NCBI GenBank assembly: GCA_964236465.1
Contig: CAXSBZ010000033.1
Span: forward strand, 1 to 34,999
Source of the DNA: Mucilaginibacter_A sp964236465
Lineage (GTDB): Bacteria > Bacteroidota > Bacteroidia > Sphingobacteriales > Sphingobacteriaceae
DNA: 34,999 nucleotides
Direction: 5' to 3'
Part shown: piece by piece, positions 8,683 through 16,432 of the stretch
How positions within the stretch are numbered: the first letter of the stretch is position 1
How the letters are laid out: every line of letters begins with the position of its first letter
Translations under genes and position numbers: made by a program
The notes under the pieces: generated by a model
The model's database searches: none
Told to the model about the DNA's origin: nothing
The model's input: only the letters and a program-made list of their open reading frames with translations

Positions 8683-8702
8683 ATACTGTTTTTATCAACC
8701 TA
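8683..8702 (-). repeat. Dispersed motif copy ATACTGTTTTTATCAACCTA
   Basis: Reverse-orientation copy of the ACAGTAT core version. It ends 15 nt before the ATG of the broken sigma factor, so it lies inside that gene's leader. Confidence 0.7.
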
Positions 8703-8717
8703 AAATTGGTGTAAGCA

Positions 8718-9197
8718 ATGGCTGAGTTTGAAGAAATATACAAGCAATATGCGCCGCAAATTTTCCGGGTTTGCATGGGTTATGTAAACGATGCTGATTA
8801 GGCACGCGATTTGGTGCAGGAAACTTTCATTTCGGTTTGGCGCAACCTGGCTTCTTTCCGAAACGATTCCAAGATCAGCACCTGGATTTTCCGCATCGCT
8901 ACGAACAATTGTTTGCGGGAGATTGAAAAATCTAAACGGATCATCAAAACGGAACTGCCCGTCAACTTGCCAGAAATTATCGAGGAATCCCCTGAGGAAA
9001 AACTCGGATTTTTGTACCGTTGCATTGCCGAACTGGAAGAAATCGACCGCATCCTGATCTCTTTGGTTTTGGAGGATTTGCCGCAGGCAGAAATTGCTGC
9101 TATCATTGGTTTGAGCAATGCCAATGTGCGGGTAAAAGTGCATCGGATTAAAGAAAAACTCAGCCTAAAATTTAAGCAACATGGAGAATTTGAATGA
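8718..9197 (+). pseudogene. ECF-type RNA polymerase sigma factor interrupted by an in-frame TAG
   Basis: Reading from the ATG at 8718 gives a normal ECF sigma N-terminus (EEIYKQYAPQIFRVCMGYVNDAD). Codon 28 is TAG (8799-8801), and the same frame continues with ARDLVQETFISVW, STWIFRIATNNCLREIEKSKR (region 2) and a region 4 helix-turn-helix (DLPQAEIAAIIGLSNANVRV). The stop falls in region 2.1/2.2, where homologues carry a residue just before the RDLVQETF helix; a single base change from TTG or a similar codon would make it. The remaining 8811-9197 frame could begin only at TTG and would lack most of region 2.1. So this is a recent nonsense mutation, a sequencing error or a readthrough case. The gene overlaps the next one by 17 nt. 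Confidence 0.85.
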
Positions 9198-9771
9198 GCT
9201 GAAAGCGATTTGGCAAACGGCCGATACTTCCGATTTACCGCAGGCAAAAGAAATTAAATCGATTTCTAAAAACTATCAGCAAAAAACACTGGTAAAAAAA
9301 GCATGGATGGCAGTGATGACATTGCTATTGTCGGCCGTATTTGTGGTCAGTATATTTTTTTATCAACCGGCATTGTTAAGCACAAGGCTGGGGCAATTTT
9401 TTATTTTGATTGCTTTGACTATCCTGATCTGGTCAAACTTTAAATCCCTGGGCCGGATTTATAAAATTCAGAATTGCAGCAATCAGGAATTCATCAACTA
9501 TTTGCGGGAAGTACAGTTGAACCGAATCATTTACTATAAAAAAACGCAGGTTCTGGGCATGGCATTTTATGCAATCGGGCTGCTTTTATATGTGTACGAA
9601 ATGGTTTACAAAAACCCATATTTCGCCCTGATTTTATATTCGTTAACGGTTTTGGCTTTGCTTGTAGGTTGGGTTTATTTCAGGCCGAGGGCTTATCAGC
9701 GGCGAAAAGAAAAATTTGAACCTTTTTTAAACCATATCGAAAAACTCAACGACCAACTGAAAGCCTCATGA
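9181..9771 (+). CDS. Four-helix membrane protein linked to the ECF sigma gene
   Basis: 196 residues. A soluble N-terminal part of about 40 residues (ENLNELKAIWQTADTSDLPQ) resembles the start of many Bacteroidota proteins encoded just after ECF sigma factors. Hydrophobic segments follow at about 43-61, 70-85, 120-140 and 147-166, with a basic C-terminal tail. It starts 17 nt before the sigma reading frame ends and shares ATGA with the next gene, so the three are co-transcribed. A role in holding or sensing for the sigma factor is inferred only from position; there is no recognisable zinc anti-sigma motif. Confidence 0.8.
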   Translation: MENLNELKAIWQTADTSDLPQAKEIKSISKNYQQKTLVKKAWMAVMTLLLSAVFVVSIFFYQPALLSTRLGQFFILIALTILIWSNFKSLGRIYKIQNCSNQEFINYLREVQLNRIIYYKKTQVLGMAFYAIGLLLYVYEMVYKNPYFALILYSLTVLALLVGWVYFRPRAYQRRKEKFEPFLNHIEKLNDQLKAS

Positions 9772-9977
9772 AAAACAAAAAATACAGCCGCACCGTAAGA
9801 TTACTGTTAAGCATCGGCCTGTTTGTACAATCGTTCCCATTTCTTTTCAGTGAATATTTAAGGATGAACGATTTTTGCAATGGGTTTTTCCGCGGTTTTG
9901 GGTTGATGCTGATCGTGATCGCACTTATTAAAATGCGAAATGAACCGCGACAAACAAACCGATGCAGCCCCAACTAA
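9768..9977 (+). CDS. Small two-helix membrane protein, third gene of the sigma operon
   Basis: 69 residues starting in the ATGA overlap with the previous gene. There are two hydrophobic segments (about residues 10-29 and 42-57) with a basic start and tail. I recognise no family. The tight overlap and good codon use argue that it is real and translationally coupled. Confidence 0.7.
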   Translation: MKNKKYSRTVRLLLSIGLFVQSFPFLFSEYLRMNDFCNGFFRGFGLMLIVIALIKMRNEPRQTNRCSPN

Positions 9978-10018
9978 TTTCCGTTTAATCAAACCTGCTT
10001 CTGCCAAAAAACAAATTT

Positions 10019-10026
10019 TATATTTG
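10019..10026 (+). promoter_or_regulatory. -7 box TATATTTG upstream of the antiporter
   Basis: Exact match to the Bacteroidota -7 consensus TAnnTTTG, 17 nt before the ATG at 10044. No good -33 TTTG was seen at the expected distance. Confidence 0.45.
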
Positions 10027-10043
10027 GCAAAAAGCGGCAAAGC

Positions 10044-11279
10044 ATGAACCCCAACGAAATATTGACCTTTACCATTGTGCTGGCAGCGGTGTTTTCTTAC
10101 ATCAACCTCCGCATTATCAAATGGCCACCTACCATCGGGATCATGGTGCTGTCGCTGGTTTCGTCCATCCTGCTCGTAATTATCGGAAACTACAAGCCCG
10201 CGCTGACAGAAAAAGCGGTAAAACTGGTATCCTCCATAGATTTCCAGGACCTGCTGATGAATTTTATGCTCAGCTTTTTACTTTTTGCAGGTGCCATCCA
10301 AATTAATGCGGCAAAATTGCAAAGAGAGCGTTGGCCAGTACTGTTGCTGGCAACTTTGGGTATGCTGATCTCCACATTTTTGGTAGGCGGCATGGTTTGG
10401 TTTTTGTTCATCATCTTCCATCTGGCCATACCTTTTATTTATTGCCTGCTTTTTGGTGCCATTATTTCGCCTACTGATCCAATTGCGGTTTTAGGTATCT
10501 TAAAAGAAGCAAAGATCCAATCTTCTTTAGAACTAAAGATCTCCGGCGAATCCTTGTTCAACGATGGTGTGGCAGTAGTAATTTTTATCAGCCTGACAGA
10601 AATTGCCCGCACAGGCGATTTTTCCATTTTGGCAGTAGGCAAGCTATTTATGCAGGAAGCTGTTGGCGGCCTGATTTTCGGGGTGATGCTGGGTTATGTT
10701 GGCTATCTGGCTTTAAAATCCATTGATGATTACAAAGTTGAGGTGATGGTTACGCTGGCTATCGTTTCCGGCGGCTATCTGCTGGCTACCAATTTGCACG
10801 TTTCCGGCCCGCTGGCTATGGTTATTGCGGGGATAATTACAGGCAACAAAGTAAAAAATGAAGTCATGTCTGATACATCCCGGGATTATTTAAGCAAATT
10901 TTGGGAGCTGATAGATGAAATACTCAATGCTATTTTATTTTTGCTGATCGGGCTGGAAATGTTCATTATTAAAATCAATACCCTAATCCTGGTGATCGGC
11001 GCAATTACGATCCTGGTGGTTTTGCTGGCGAGATGGGTTTCGGTAATCGTACCGGTGTTTTTACTTCGGCATAAAATTAATTTTGAAAAAAATGCGATTG
11101 CTATACTTACCTGGGGCGGTTTGCGCGGCGGCATTTCTGTTGCCCTGGCTTTGTCGCTTAGCTTTTCTATGCACCGCGACGAGTTTGTGCTGATTACTTA
11201 TATCATCGTTGTGTTTTCCATTCTCGTTCAGGGCCTGACTATCGGGCCGCTTGCCAAAAAATTACAGCAAATAAATTAG
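10044..11279 (+). CDS. CPA1-family Na+(K+)/H+ antiporter (NhaP type)
   Basis: 411 residues, almost all hydrophobic, with about 12 membrane-spanning segments. It has the CPA1 marks: ISPTDPIAVL (141-150), the SGESLFNDG segment (167-175) with the Asn-Asp ion-binding pair Asn173-Asp174, and TWGGLRGGISVALALSL in the late helix near residue 357. Such proteins exchange Na+ or K+ for H+ across the inner membrane for pH and salt balance. There is no long C-terminal TrkA or CNMP domain, so this is a minimal form. It stands alone, preceded by its own -7 box and followed 9 nt after the stop by a motif copy. Confidence 0.93.
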   Translation: MNPNEILTFTIVLAAVFSYINLRIIKWPPTIGIMVLSLVSSILLVIIGNYKPALTEKAVKLVSSIDFQDLLMNFMLSFLLFAGAIQINAAKLQRERWPVLLLATLGMLISTFLVGGMVWFLFIIFHLAIPFIYCLLFGAIISPTDPIAVLGILKEAKIQSSLELKISGESLFNDGVAVVIFISLTEIARTGDFSILAVGKLFMQEAVGGLIFGVMLGYVGYLALKSIDDYKVEVMVTLAIVSGGYLLATNLHVSGPLAMVIAGIITGNKVKNEVMSDTSRDYLSKFWELIDEILNAILFLLIGLEMFIIKINTLILVIGAITILVVLLARWVSVIVPVFLLRHKINFEKNAIAILTWGGLRGGISVALALSLSFSMHRDEFVLITYIIVVFSILVQGLTIGPLAKKLQQIN

Positions 11280-11288
11280 TTTTTCAAA

Positions 11289-11305
11289 ATACTGTTTTTA
11301 TCGGC
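11289..11305 (-). repeat. Dispersed motif copy ATACTGTTTTTATCGGC
   Basis: ACAGTAT core version in reverse orientation, between the antiporter stop and the promoter of the small gene at 11374. Confidence 0.7.
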
Positions 11306-11338
11306 ATAAATTCAGTACCGAATCTTATGCTGAACCGT

Positions 11339-11346
11339 TATATTTG
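11339..11346 (+). promoter_or_regulatory. -7 box TATATTTG for the gene at 11374
   Basis: Same octamer as at 10019 and an exact TAnnTTTG match, 27 nt before the chosen ATG. It supports a start at 11374 rather than the in-frame codon at 11344, which would overlap this box. Confidence 0.5.
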
Positions 11347-11373
11347 CCCATCAACCCAACAAAAAATTACTTT

Positions 11374-11697
11374 ATGGAACCGATGACTACCCTGTCCGAA
11401 ATCACCAATAAACTTTTGGCAGATGGCTATACTACTGATTTTAACATCACTGAAAACACCGCCGACGGGCCCGGAAAATACTTGCAGGAACATCCCGAAG
11501 AATTTATGATCGACAGGCATTACCGCTTTGAAGGCGTTTCTGACCCGGAAGATGAAGCCATCGTTTATGCCATTTCTTCTGTTGTGGATGATACAAAAGG
11601 CGTTTTGATCAATGGTTATGGTGCTTATAGCGATCAAGTAACCAGCGATTTAGTAAAAAAACTGCCACAAAAAGAGCAGGAACAACAAGGCTTATAA
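11374..11697 (+). CDS. Small conserved Bacteroidota protein (often labelled phosphoribosylpyrophosphate synthetase-like)
   Basis: 107 residues from the ATG at 11374. It matches a remembered family of about 100 residues with the pattern TLSE..NKL..DGYT.DFN, an acidic middle, HPEEF.ID..YRFEG.SDP.DEAIVYAISS, and a C-terminal G.LINGYG.YSD. Databases often call this family phosphoribosylpyrophosphate synthetase, but it is far too short for that enzyme (about 310 residues) and lacks its binding loops, so the function should be treated as unknown. It is probably cytoplasmic. It has its own -7 box and a strong terminator. Confidence 0.85.
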   Translation: MEPMTTLSEITNKLLADGYTTDFNITENTADGPGKYLQEHPEEFMIDRHYRFEGVSDPEDEAIVYAISSVVDDTKGVLINGYGAYSDQVTSDLVKKLPQKEQEQQGL

Positions 11698-11710
11698 AAA
11701 TACAATTTAC

Positions 11711-11742
11711 AAAAAAGCTGCAAATTACGTTGCAGCTTTTTT
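11711..11742 (+). terminator. Rho-independent terminator
   Basis: Perfect 13-bp stem AAAAAAGCTGCAA/TTGCAGCTTTTTT with a 6-nt loop, 14 nt after the stop of the small conserved gene. The symmetric A and T runs would also serve the converging ABC transporter gene. Confidence 0.85.
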
Positions 11743-11750
11743 TATGATTG

Positions 11751-11769
11751 ATGCTTCTTTTATAGGGTA
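11751..11769 (-). repeat. Dispersed motif copy ATGCTTCTTTTATAGGGTA
   Basis: Reverse-orientation copy between the terminator and the stop of the ABC transporter gene. Its TATAGGGTA flank is shared with the copies at 23082 and 27466. Confidence 0.75.
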
Positions 11770-11794
11770 AAAATTGAAATTGTAAAAATCAGGT

Positions 11795-13621
11795 TTAGGC
11801 TGCAGCTTCTGCCGTTTGTTTGTGCTGATGACTCCATAATTTGTTAAAAATTTCTCCATTGTTTAATAATTCCTGAAAAGTTCCCTGTTCTGCAATCCGG
11901 CCTTGGTCCAGCACATACACGTAATCAAAATATTGTAGCAAATGCAACCGGTGTAAGCTGGAGATTACGGTTTTACCTTCAAATTCTTTAAAAAGGTTCA
12001 GGTAGATTTCCTGTTCAGTTTTCGGGTCCATGCTGCTGGTTGGTTCATCCATCAAAATTAGACTGCTGGAACCGGCCGCCAGCACGCCGCGCGCCAAAGC
12101 AAGCCGCTGTTTTTGTCCGCCCGAAAGGTTTGCGCCTTTCTCCTGGATCACTGATTCCAAACCATTTTCCAGGTTTTGCAGCACGGCCGAAAGCCGCGTG
12201 ATTTCGCAGATCCGGTTCACTTCTTCAGCTTCAAAAGGCAAACCCAGCGTGATGTTGTATTGAAAACTGGCTTCAAATATTTCGGGTTCCTGCGGAAATA
12301 AAGTAACCGCGTTGGCAATATGGCTGAAATCCATCTCTGCCCGGCCATCTACTTCCACATGGTCTCCGGCTGTTGGTGCATACAATCCGCGCAGCAAACT
12401 CAACAGCGTACTTTTTCCGCAGCCGCTTTCGCCGATCAGGGCAATTTTTTGTCCACGCAAAATCTGCATATTCAATCCCTTTAAACCATAGGCTTTTTTC
12501 AAAATCGGCCCGGAGTTGAGCTGGCTACGGGTATCGATAACCGGCTGCAGCATACTGTTTTTAGCATGTATAAATGTAAGATCGCGGATAGTCAGGCTTT
12601 TCCAATCTTTGGGCAAACTGTTTTCATTTAAAGCCCTGTGCTCCTGCTCAAAGCTGGTTTCGATGGATCGTGCCGTTTCCACATCGGTATGAAACTGCAC
12701 GATTTGATTATATTGCTGGGCAAAATCATTAAAAACGCTGGTAAACTGCGTAACGAAACCCAGCAGCGTAACCAAACCGCCCAGCATAAAAACGTGGCCG
12801 CTGTGCTGCTGCTGATACACATAACCCAAAATCATCACTACATAAATCATGGCCACCAACATTTGGGCGGTAAACCATTTTATTTCGTTGATGGTTACAA
12901 ATTTTTTGAAGGGCGGAAAAACTAATTTAATTTTTTCCATCAAACCTGCGTGAACTTGTTTTTCCAATCGAAGGGTGATGACCGTCATCATGTTAGACAA
13001 ACTATCAAACAGATTTGACGAAACGGCGTGTTCAGCTTCGTTCACTTCTTTAATGAAATTGATGTAGATCTTATCAAATTTTAGGATCACCCAAAAAGTA
13101 AAACCGCCCAGCACAATGGCAATACTGCCGAAAAGCGGTGAAAAATACAGCATCACCGAAAATGAAATGATAAATTTGGACAACGATTGCAGGTAAGAAA
13201 ACCCTTGCTGAAAAAAATCTTTAAGCGCGGTATAAGCTTTGCGAATGCGGTTGATGGTAACGCCGCTGTGGTTATCCTTGTGCCAGCCTACCTGCAAATG
13301 GATAACTTTATGGTACAGATCATCCAAATAATTTTTAGAAAGATTGAAAGCCAGCTTCCGTTCCATCACGCGTGCCGGGCCGTGAAATGCCCATTCCAAA
13401 AGCTTCAACCCTAAAAAACCTAAACCGTACACCCATACGGAAGGAATGATTTTGGCTCCGTTTTTTTGAATGGAATTGACAAACCAGCCATAAAAAAAAG
13501 GGTTGATAGCCGCCACCAGATTTGCACAGGTAAACAAAGCATATACCAATACAAAAATTTTACGGTTTTTCCGGGCGTGCTGCCAGGCGATTGCCATCAA
13601 AGAAAAGTAAGGATTTTTCAT
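11795..13621 (-). CDS. ABC exporter, fused permease and ATPase
   Basis: 608 residues from the ATG at 13619-13621; a TTG 21 nt earlier is less likely. About 330 N-terminal residues form an exporter-type membrane domain with roughly six helices. The ATPase domain carries Walker A GESGCGKS (397-404), a Q-loop Gln444 in LFPQEPEIF, the signature LSGGQ (499-503), Walker B LILMDEP (521-527) and a switch His556 in SSLHRLH. The length fits a half-transporter that works as a homodimer in the inner membrane. The substrate cannot be told from the sequence, and no partner membrane-fusion or outer-membrane gene lies nearby. Confidence 0.92.
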   Translation of the reverse strand: MKNPYFSLMAIAWQHARKNRKIFVLVYALFTCANLVAAINPFFYGWFVNSIQKNGAKIIPSVWVYGLGFLGLKLLEWAFHGPARVMERKLAFNLSKNYLDDLYHKVIHLQVGWHKDNHSGVTINRIRKAYTALKDFFQQGFSYLQSLSKFIISFSVMLYFSPLFGSIAIVLGGFTFWVILKFDKIYINFIKEVNEAEHAVSSNLFDSLSNMMTVITLRLEKQVHAGLMEKIKLVFPPFKKFVTINEIKWFTAQMLVAMIYVVMILGYVYQQQHSGHVFMLGGLVTLLGFVTQFTSVFNDFAQQYNQIVQFHTDVETARSIETSFEQEHRALNENSLPKDWKSLTIRDLTFIHAKNSMLQPVIDTRSQLNSGPILKKAYGLKGLNMQILRGQKIALIGESGCGKSTLLSLLRGLYAPTAGDHVEVDGRAEMDFSHIANAVTLFPQEPEIFEASFQYNITLGLPFEAEEVNRICEITRLSAVLQNLENGLESVIQEKGANLSGGQKQRLALARGVLAAGSSSLILMDEPTSSMDPKTEQEIYLNLFKEFEGKTVISSLHRLHLLQYFDYVYVLDQGRIAEQGTFQELLNNGEIFNKLWSHQHKQTAEAAA

Positions 13622-13699
13622 ACGCCGCAGGTCAGTAAACAATTAAGAGTTGCTACGTGGCTGTGGCAAAAAAGATTCTTAAAAATTAACGGATTTGCA

Positions 13700-13764
13700 G
13701 TACTGTTTTTATCGGTCTGGTTGTTTAAACTTATGTCCGGGAAAGCCTGATACTTCTTTTACCG
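13700..13764 (-). repeat. Two tandem copies of the dispersed motif, same orientation
   Basis: GTACTGTTTTTATCGG (13700-13715, ACAGTAT core) and ATACTTCTTTTACCG (13750-13764, GAAGTAT core) lie upstream of the ABC transporter start. It is the only place where both core versions occur as direct neighbours in one orientation. Confidence 0.65.
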
Positions 13765-13774
13765 ATATAAAATC

Positions 13775-13887
13775 AACGGGTTAAAACCCGTTGCTATAAA
13801 ATGTATCGAGGCTACGCCTCTGCAATTTCAGTTTTCAAAGAGCCGTAGGCTCGGCCAGTTTTGTAAAAATGGGTTTCAACCCGTTTA
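13775..13887. repeat. Composite palindromic element (AACGGGTTAAAACCCGTT type)
   Basis: The outer part has palindrome 13775-13792 and its inverted partner GGGTTTCAACCCGTT (13870-13884). Inside are two short hairpins, GAGGCTACGCCTC (13809-13821) and GAGCCGTAGGCTC (13840-13852), themselves inverted variants of each other. It occupies the gap just beyond the stop of the molybdoenzyme gene. Confidence 0.8.
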
Positions 13888-13900
13888 AACTGTAAAAAAA

Positions 13901-14596
13901 TCACTCACTATAACGGTCGTTCCGCCAGGGATAAGCGGTGTTGGAGTAGCCGCGATCTTCCCAGAAACCCAGTTTATCTTCTGTTAAAAACTGGATCCGC
14001 TTGATCCATTTTGAGCCTTTCCAGGCGTATAGTTGCGGCGTGATCATACGCAACGGGCCGCCGTGTTCTTTGCTAAGCGGCTGTCCGTCAAAGGTATGTA
14101 CCAGCAAAACATCTGGTTTCAGGGCTTCTTCCAATGATAAATTGGTAGTGTAAGTATCGTAGCCGTAGCACAGTATATGCGTGGCCGTTTCTTTAGGCTG
14201 AACCAAAGCGGCCAGATCCAACAGGCTCACCCCTTTCCAGTGCATATTCAATTTTGACCAGGTGGTAACGCAGTGAAAATCAGACGTATCCTTGGTTTGC
14301 GGCAAATCCATCAACTGTTTCCAGGTCAGGCGGACTGGGTTTTCTACTTCACCATCAATCGTTAACCGCCAGCGATCCAACGGGATATTGGGCTGATAAC
14401 CCAGATCTAAAACCGGCCATTTTACCGTTGCCGTTTGCCCGATCGGGATGGCCGGCATTCCGTGGCGGTTAGTTTCGCCGGAACCTTTTGGTGCATCATC
14501 TGCTACGGAAGGTGTCAGTTTCATTTTTTCTTCAAAACGCGCTTTCAGCTTCATCCGCGCTTCTACAATTCGGTTTAGTTTTTCTTCTTCCTCCAT
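13901..14596 (-). CDS. Sulfite-oxidase-like molybdopterin-dependent oxidoreductase
   Basis: 231 residues from the ATG at 14594-14596. The longer open frame to 14755 runs through a palindromic repeat and is unlikely to be translated. The protein is the catalytic Mo-cofactor domain alone: W.LTIDGEV.NP..LTW..LM.LP (76-99), then SDFHCVTTWS with the molybdenum-ligand Cys109, W.GVSL.DL, and the C-terminal GGPLRMITPQLYAWKGSKW and YPW segments typical of YedY/MsrP-like and cytosolic sulfite-oxidase-like proteins. No Tat signal or heme domain is visible, so it probably works in the cytoplasm. The substrate is unknown; S- or N-oxides are family possibilities. Confidence 0.92.
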   Translation of the reverse strand: MEEEEKLNRIVEARMKLKARFEEKMKLTPSVADDAPKGSGETNRHGMPAIPIGQTATVKWPVLDLGYQPNIPLDRWRLTIDGEVENPVRLTWKQLMDLPQTKDTSDFHCVTTWSKLNMHWKGVSLLDLAALVQPKETATHILCYGYDTYTTNLSLEEALKPDVLLVHTFDGQPLSKEHGGPLRMITPQLYAWKGSKWIKRIQFLTEDKLGFWEDRGYSNTAYPWRNDRYSE

Positions 14597-14705
14597 AAAA
14601 ACAACATTTTCTAACCAAAGATAATAGGAATTGCTGACGTGTGTTTTGTCGTTATTTGATTTAATCTCAGACGGTAAACCTGATTTTATATCAATAAAAA
14701 AAGCA

Positions 14706-14792
14706 TTAGTCATGCCGAACTTGTTTCGGCATCTCACAAGCAAAGTTTCAACCATTCACGAGGGATCCTGAAACAAGTTCAGGATGACTAAT
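14706..14792. repeat. REP-like inverted repeat (GTCATCCTGAACTTGTTTCAGGATC type)
   Basis: Arms at 14706-14735 and 14762-14791 are near-perfect reverse complements differing at a few positions (CATGCCGAAC versus CATCCTGAAC). Each arm is itself a hairpin through AACTTGTT. It lies in the divergent gap between the molybdoenzyme and the SDR/DUF2867 gene. Confidence 0.85.
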
Positions 14793-14803
14793 CCCAATTT
14801 TAT

Positions 14804-14820
14804 GCCGATAAAAGAAGCAT
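14804..14820 (+). repeat. Dispersed motif copy GCCGATAAAAGAAGCAT
   Basis: Forward copy 12 nt after the REP-like element and 97 nt before the SDR/DUF2867 start. Confidence 0.75.
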
Positions 14821-14917
14821 CAGAGTTTCAAGCGGATTAATTATCAGCCCAACAAAATATTTGTCCTGTCTGTCAGGCTTTTACAGAACACCTTTGCGCC
14901 TGACGTGTTGCAGTTTT

Positions 14918-16363
14918 ATGAAAATATTAATTGCTGGTGCCAATGGTTATATCGGGACGCGGCTGATCCCGGTTTTGCTGGAAAAAGGCTGCGAAGTAGT
15001 TTGTTTGGTGCGAGACAAACGGCGGTTTCATGACAACAGCGATTTTAGCAACCGCGTAACGTTGATTACCGGTGATTTGCTGCATGAAGACAGCATTGAA
15101 GCTTTTCCTGCGGATCTGGATGCCGCTTTTTATCTGGTGCATTCCATGGCTCAATCCAATGATTTTTCTGATCTGGAAAGTTTATCGGCAGAAAACTTTA
15201 TTGCTTCAACCCAAAAAACGGCTTGCAAACAAATCATTTATTTGAGTGGAATTACCAATGATGAAAATCTGTCGGCACACTTAAAATCGCGCCGCCATGT
15301 AGAAGATATTTTGCAAACCGGCAAAGCGGCTTTGACTGTGCTTCGGGCAGCCATTATCATCGGTTCGGGCAGTGCTTCTTTCGAGATTATCCGCGACCTG
15401 ACCGAAAAACTGCCGGTGATGACCGTGCCGCGCTGGGTAAACACACGCTGCCAGCCAATTGCCATCCGCGATGTACTTTTTTACTTAGAAAATGTGCTGC
15501 TGAACGAGCAAACTTTCGGACACACGTATGATATCGGCGGCCCGGATATTTTGACTTTCAAGGAAATGATGCTGCAATATGCCGAAGTGCGCCAACTAAA
15601 ACGTTACCTGATTGCTTTGCCTTTTTTGTCGCCTAAAATTTCGTCTTACTGGCTGTATTTTGTTACGGCCACCAGTTATCCCCTGGCGCAAAGCTTGGTC
15701 AACAGCATGAAAAACGAAACCATTTGCCGCGATCAGGCCATCCACCAAATCATTCCGCACCAATGTATTTCTTACCAGGAAGCACTTCATTTGGCATTTG
15801 AAAAAATCGAGCAAAATTCCATTGTTTCCAGTTGGAAAGATGCGCTGAACACAGGCTACCTCGACCCGGCATTTATGGACCATGTTAAAGTGCCGCAAAA
15901 CGGGACGAAAGAATACAAAGTCAAAATCCCGTTTGAACAGGATACGGACACTGTATTAAAAAATATTTGGTCTATTGGTGGCGATCGTGGCTGGTATTAC
16001 TGGGACTGGATTTGGAATATCCGCGGTTTTTTGGATAAAATGGTTGGTGGCGTAGGCATCCGGCGCGGCCGCACAAGCAATACCGATGTTTCTCCGGGCA
16101 ATACAATTGATTTTTGGCGCGTGCTTTTGGCAGATAAAATCAGCAAACGTTTATTGCTTTATGCGGAGATGAAACTGCCCGGCGAAGCCTGGCTGGAATT
16201 TAAGATTGTAGAACGCGGCGGCAAGAAATTCATCAGTCAGATTGCCACTTTCCGGCCGAATGGTTTGTGGGGCAGGTTGTATTGGGCGGCAATGTTCCCG
16301 TTTCATATTTTTATTTTTAACGGAATGGCCAAACAGATCATCGCTTATCGGGAAGCTTTGTAG
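14918..16363 (+). CDS. NAD(P)-binding SDR fused to a DUF2867 domain
   Basis: 481 residues from the ATG at 14918, placed directly before the Rossmann motif GANGYIG (7-13); an upstream in-frame ATG at 14861 would add residues without similarity. The first 290 or so residues are an atypical SDR (NDUFA9/NmrA-like), with YLVHSM and YLSGI strands where classical SDRs have catalytic residues. The C-terminal part (from about 335) fits DUF2867, including the GIRRGRT segment, DFWRVL and MKLPGEAWLEFKI. Proteins of this build are common in Bacteroidota as predicted cytoplasmic redox or cofactor-handling proteins with no settled reaction. It ends 70 nt from a convergent AraC gene. Confidence 0.88.
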   Translation: MKILIAGANGYIGTRLIPVLLEKGCEVVCLVRDKRRFHDNSDFSNRVTLITGDLLHEDSIEAFPADLDAAFYLVHSMAQSNDFSDLESLSAENFIASTQKTACKQIIYLSGITNDENLSAHLKSRRHVEDILQTGKAALTVLRAAIIIGSGSASFEIIRDLTEKLPVMTVPRWVNTRCQPIAIRDVLFYLENVLLNEQTFGHTYDIGGPDILTFKEMMLQYAEVRQLKRYLIALPFLSPKISSYWLYFVTATSYPLAQSLVNSMKNETICRDQAIHQIIPHQCISYQEALHLAFEKIEQNSIVSSWKDALNTGYLDPAFMDHVKVPQNGTKEYKVKIPFEQDTDTVLKNIWSIGGDRGWYYWDWIWNIRGFLDKMVGGVGIRRGRTSNTDVSPGNTIDFWRVLLADKISKRLLLYAEMKLPGEAWLEFKIVERGGKKFISQIATFRPNGLWGRLYWAAMFPFHIFIFNGMAKQIIAYREAL

Positions 16364-16402
16364 ATTAAATCTAATTCAGCTAATTTAACTCCGGCATTTT
16401 AT

Positions 16403-16419
16403 ACCGATAAAAGAAGCAT
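16403..16419 (+). repeat. Dispersed motif copy ACCGATAAAAGAAGCAT
   Basis: Single forward copy in the 69-bp gap between convergent genes. No other hairpin is seen there, so termination must use this site or something not visible. Confidence 0.7.
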
Positions 16420-16432
16420 CTGCATAAAACGG

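Noticed and set aside
10002..10029. TGCCAAA/TTTGGCA inverted repeat after the sigma operon, considered as a terminator
   Set aside because: The stem is only 7 bp with an AT-rich 14-nt loop, and it overlaps the better-supported -7 box of the antiporter gene.
10499..10512. Motif-like TCTTAAAAGAAGCA inside the antiporter gene, plus similar strings at 7070 and 8318 in the GH92 gene
   Set aside because: They match only part of the core and read as common Lys-Glu-Ala or Lys-Glu-Val codons, so chance is enough.
14597..14755. N-terminal extension of the molybdoenzyme frame (53 extra residues)
   Set aside because: It reads through one arm of the REP-like palindrome at 14706-14792 and has no family similarity. 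The ATG at 14594-14596 gives a normal N-terminus.
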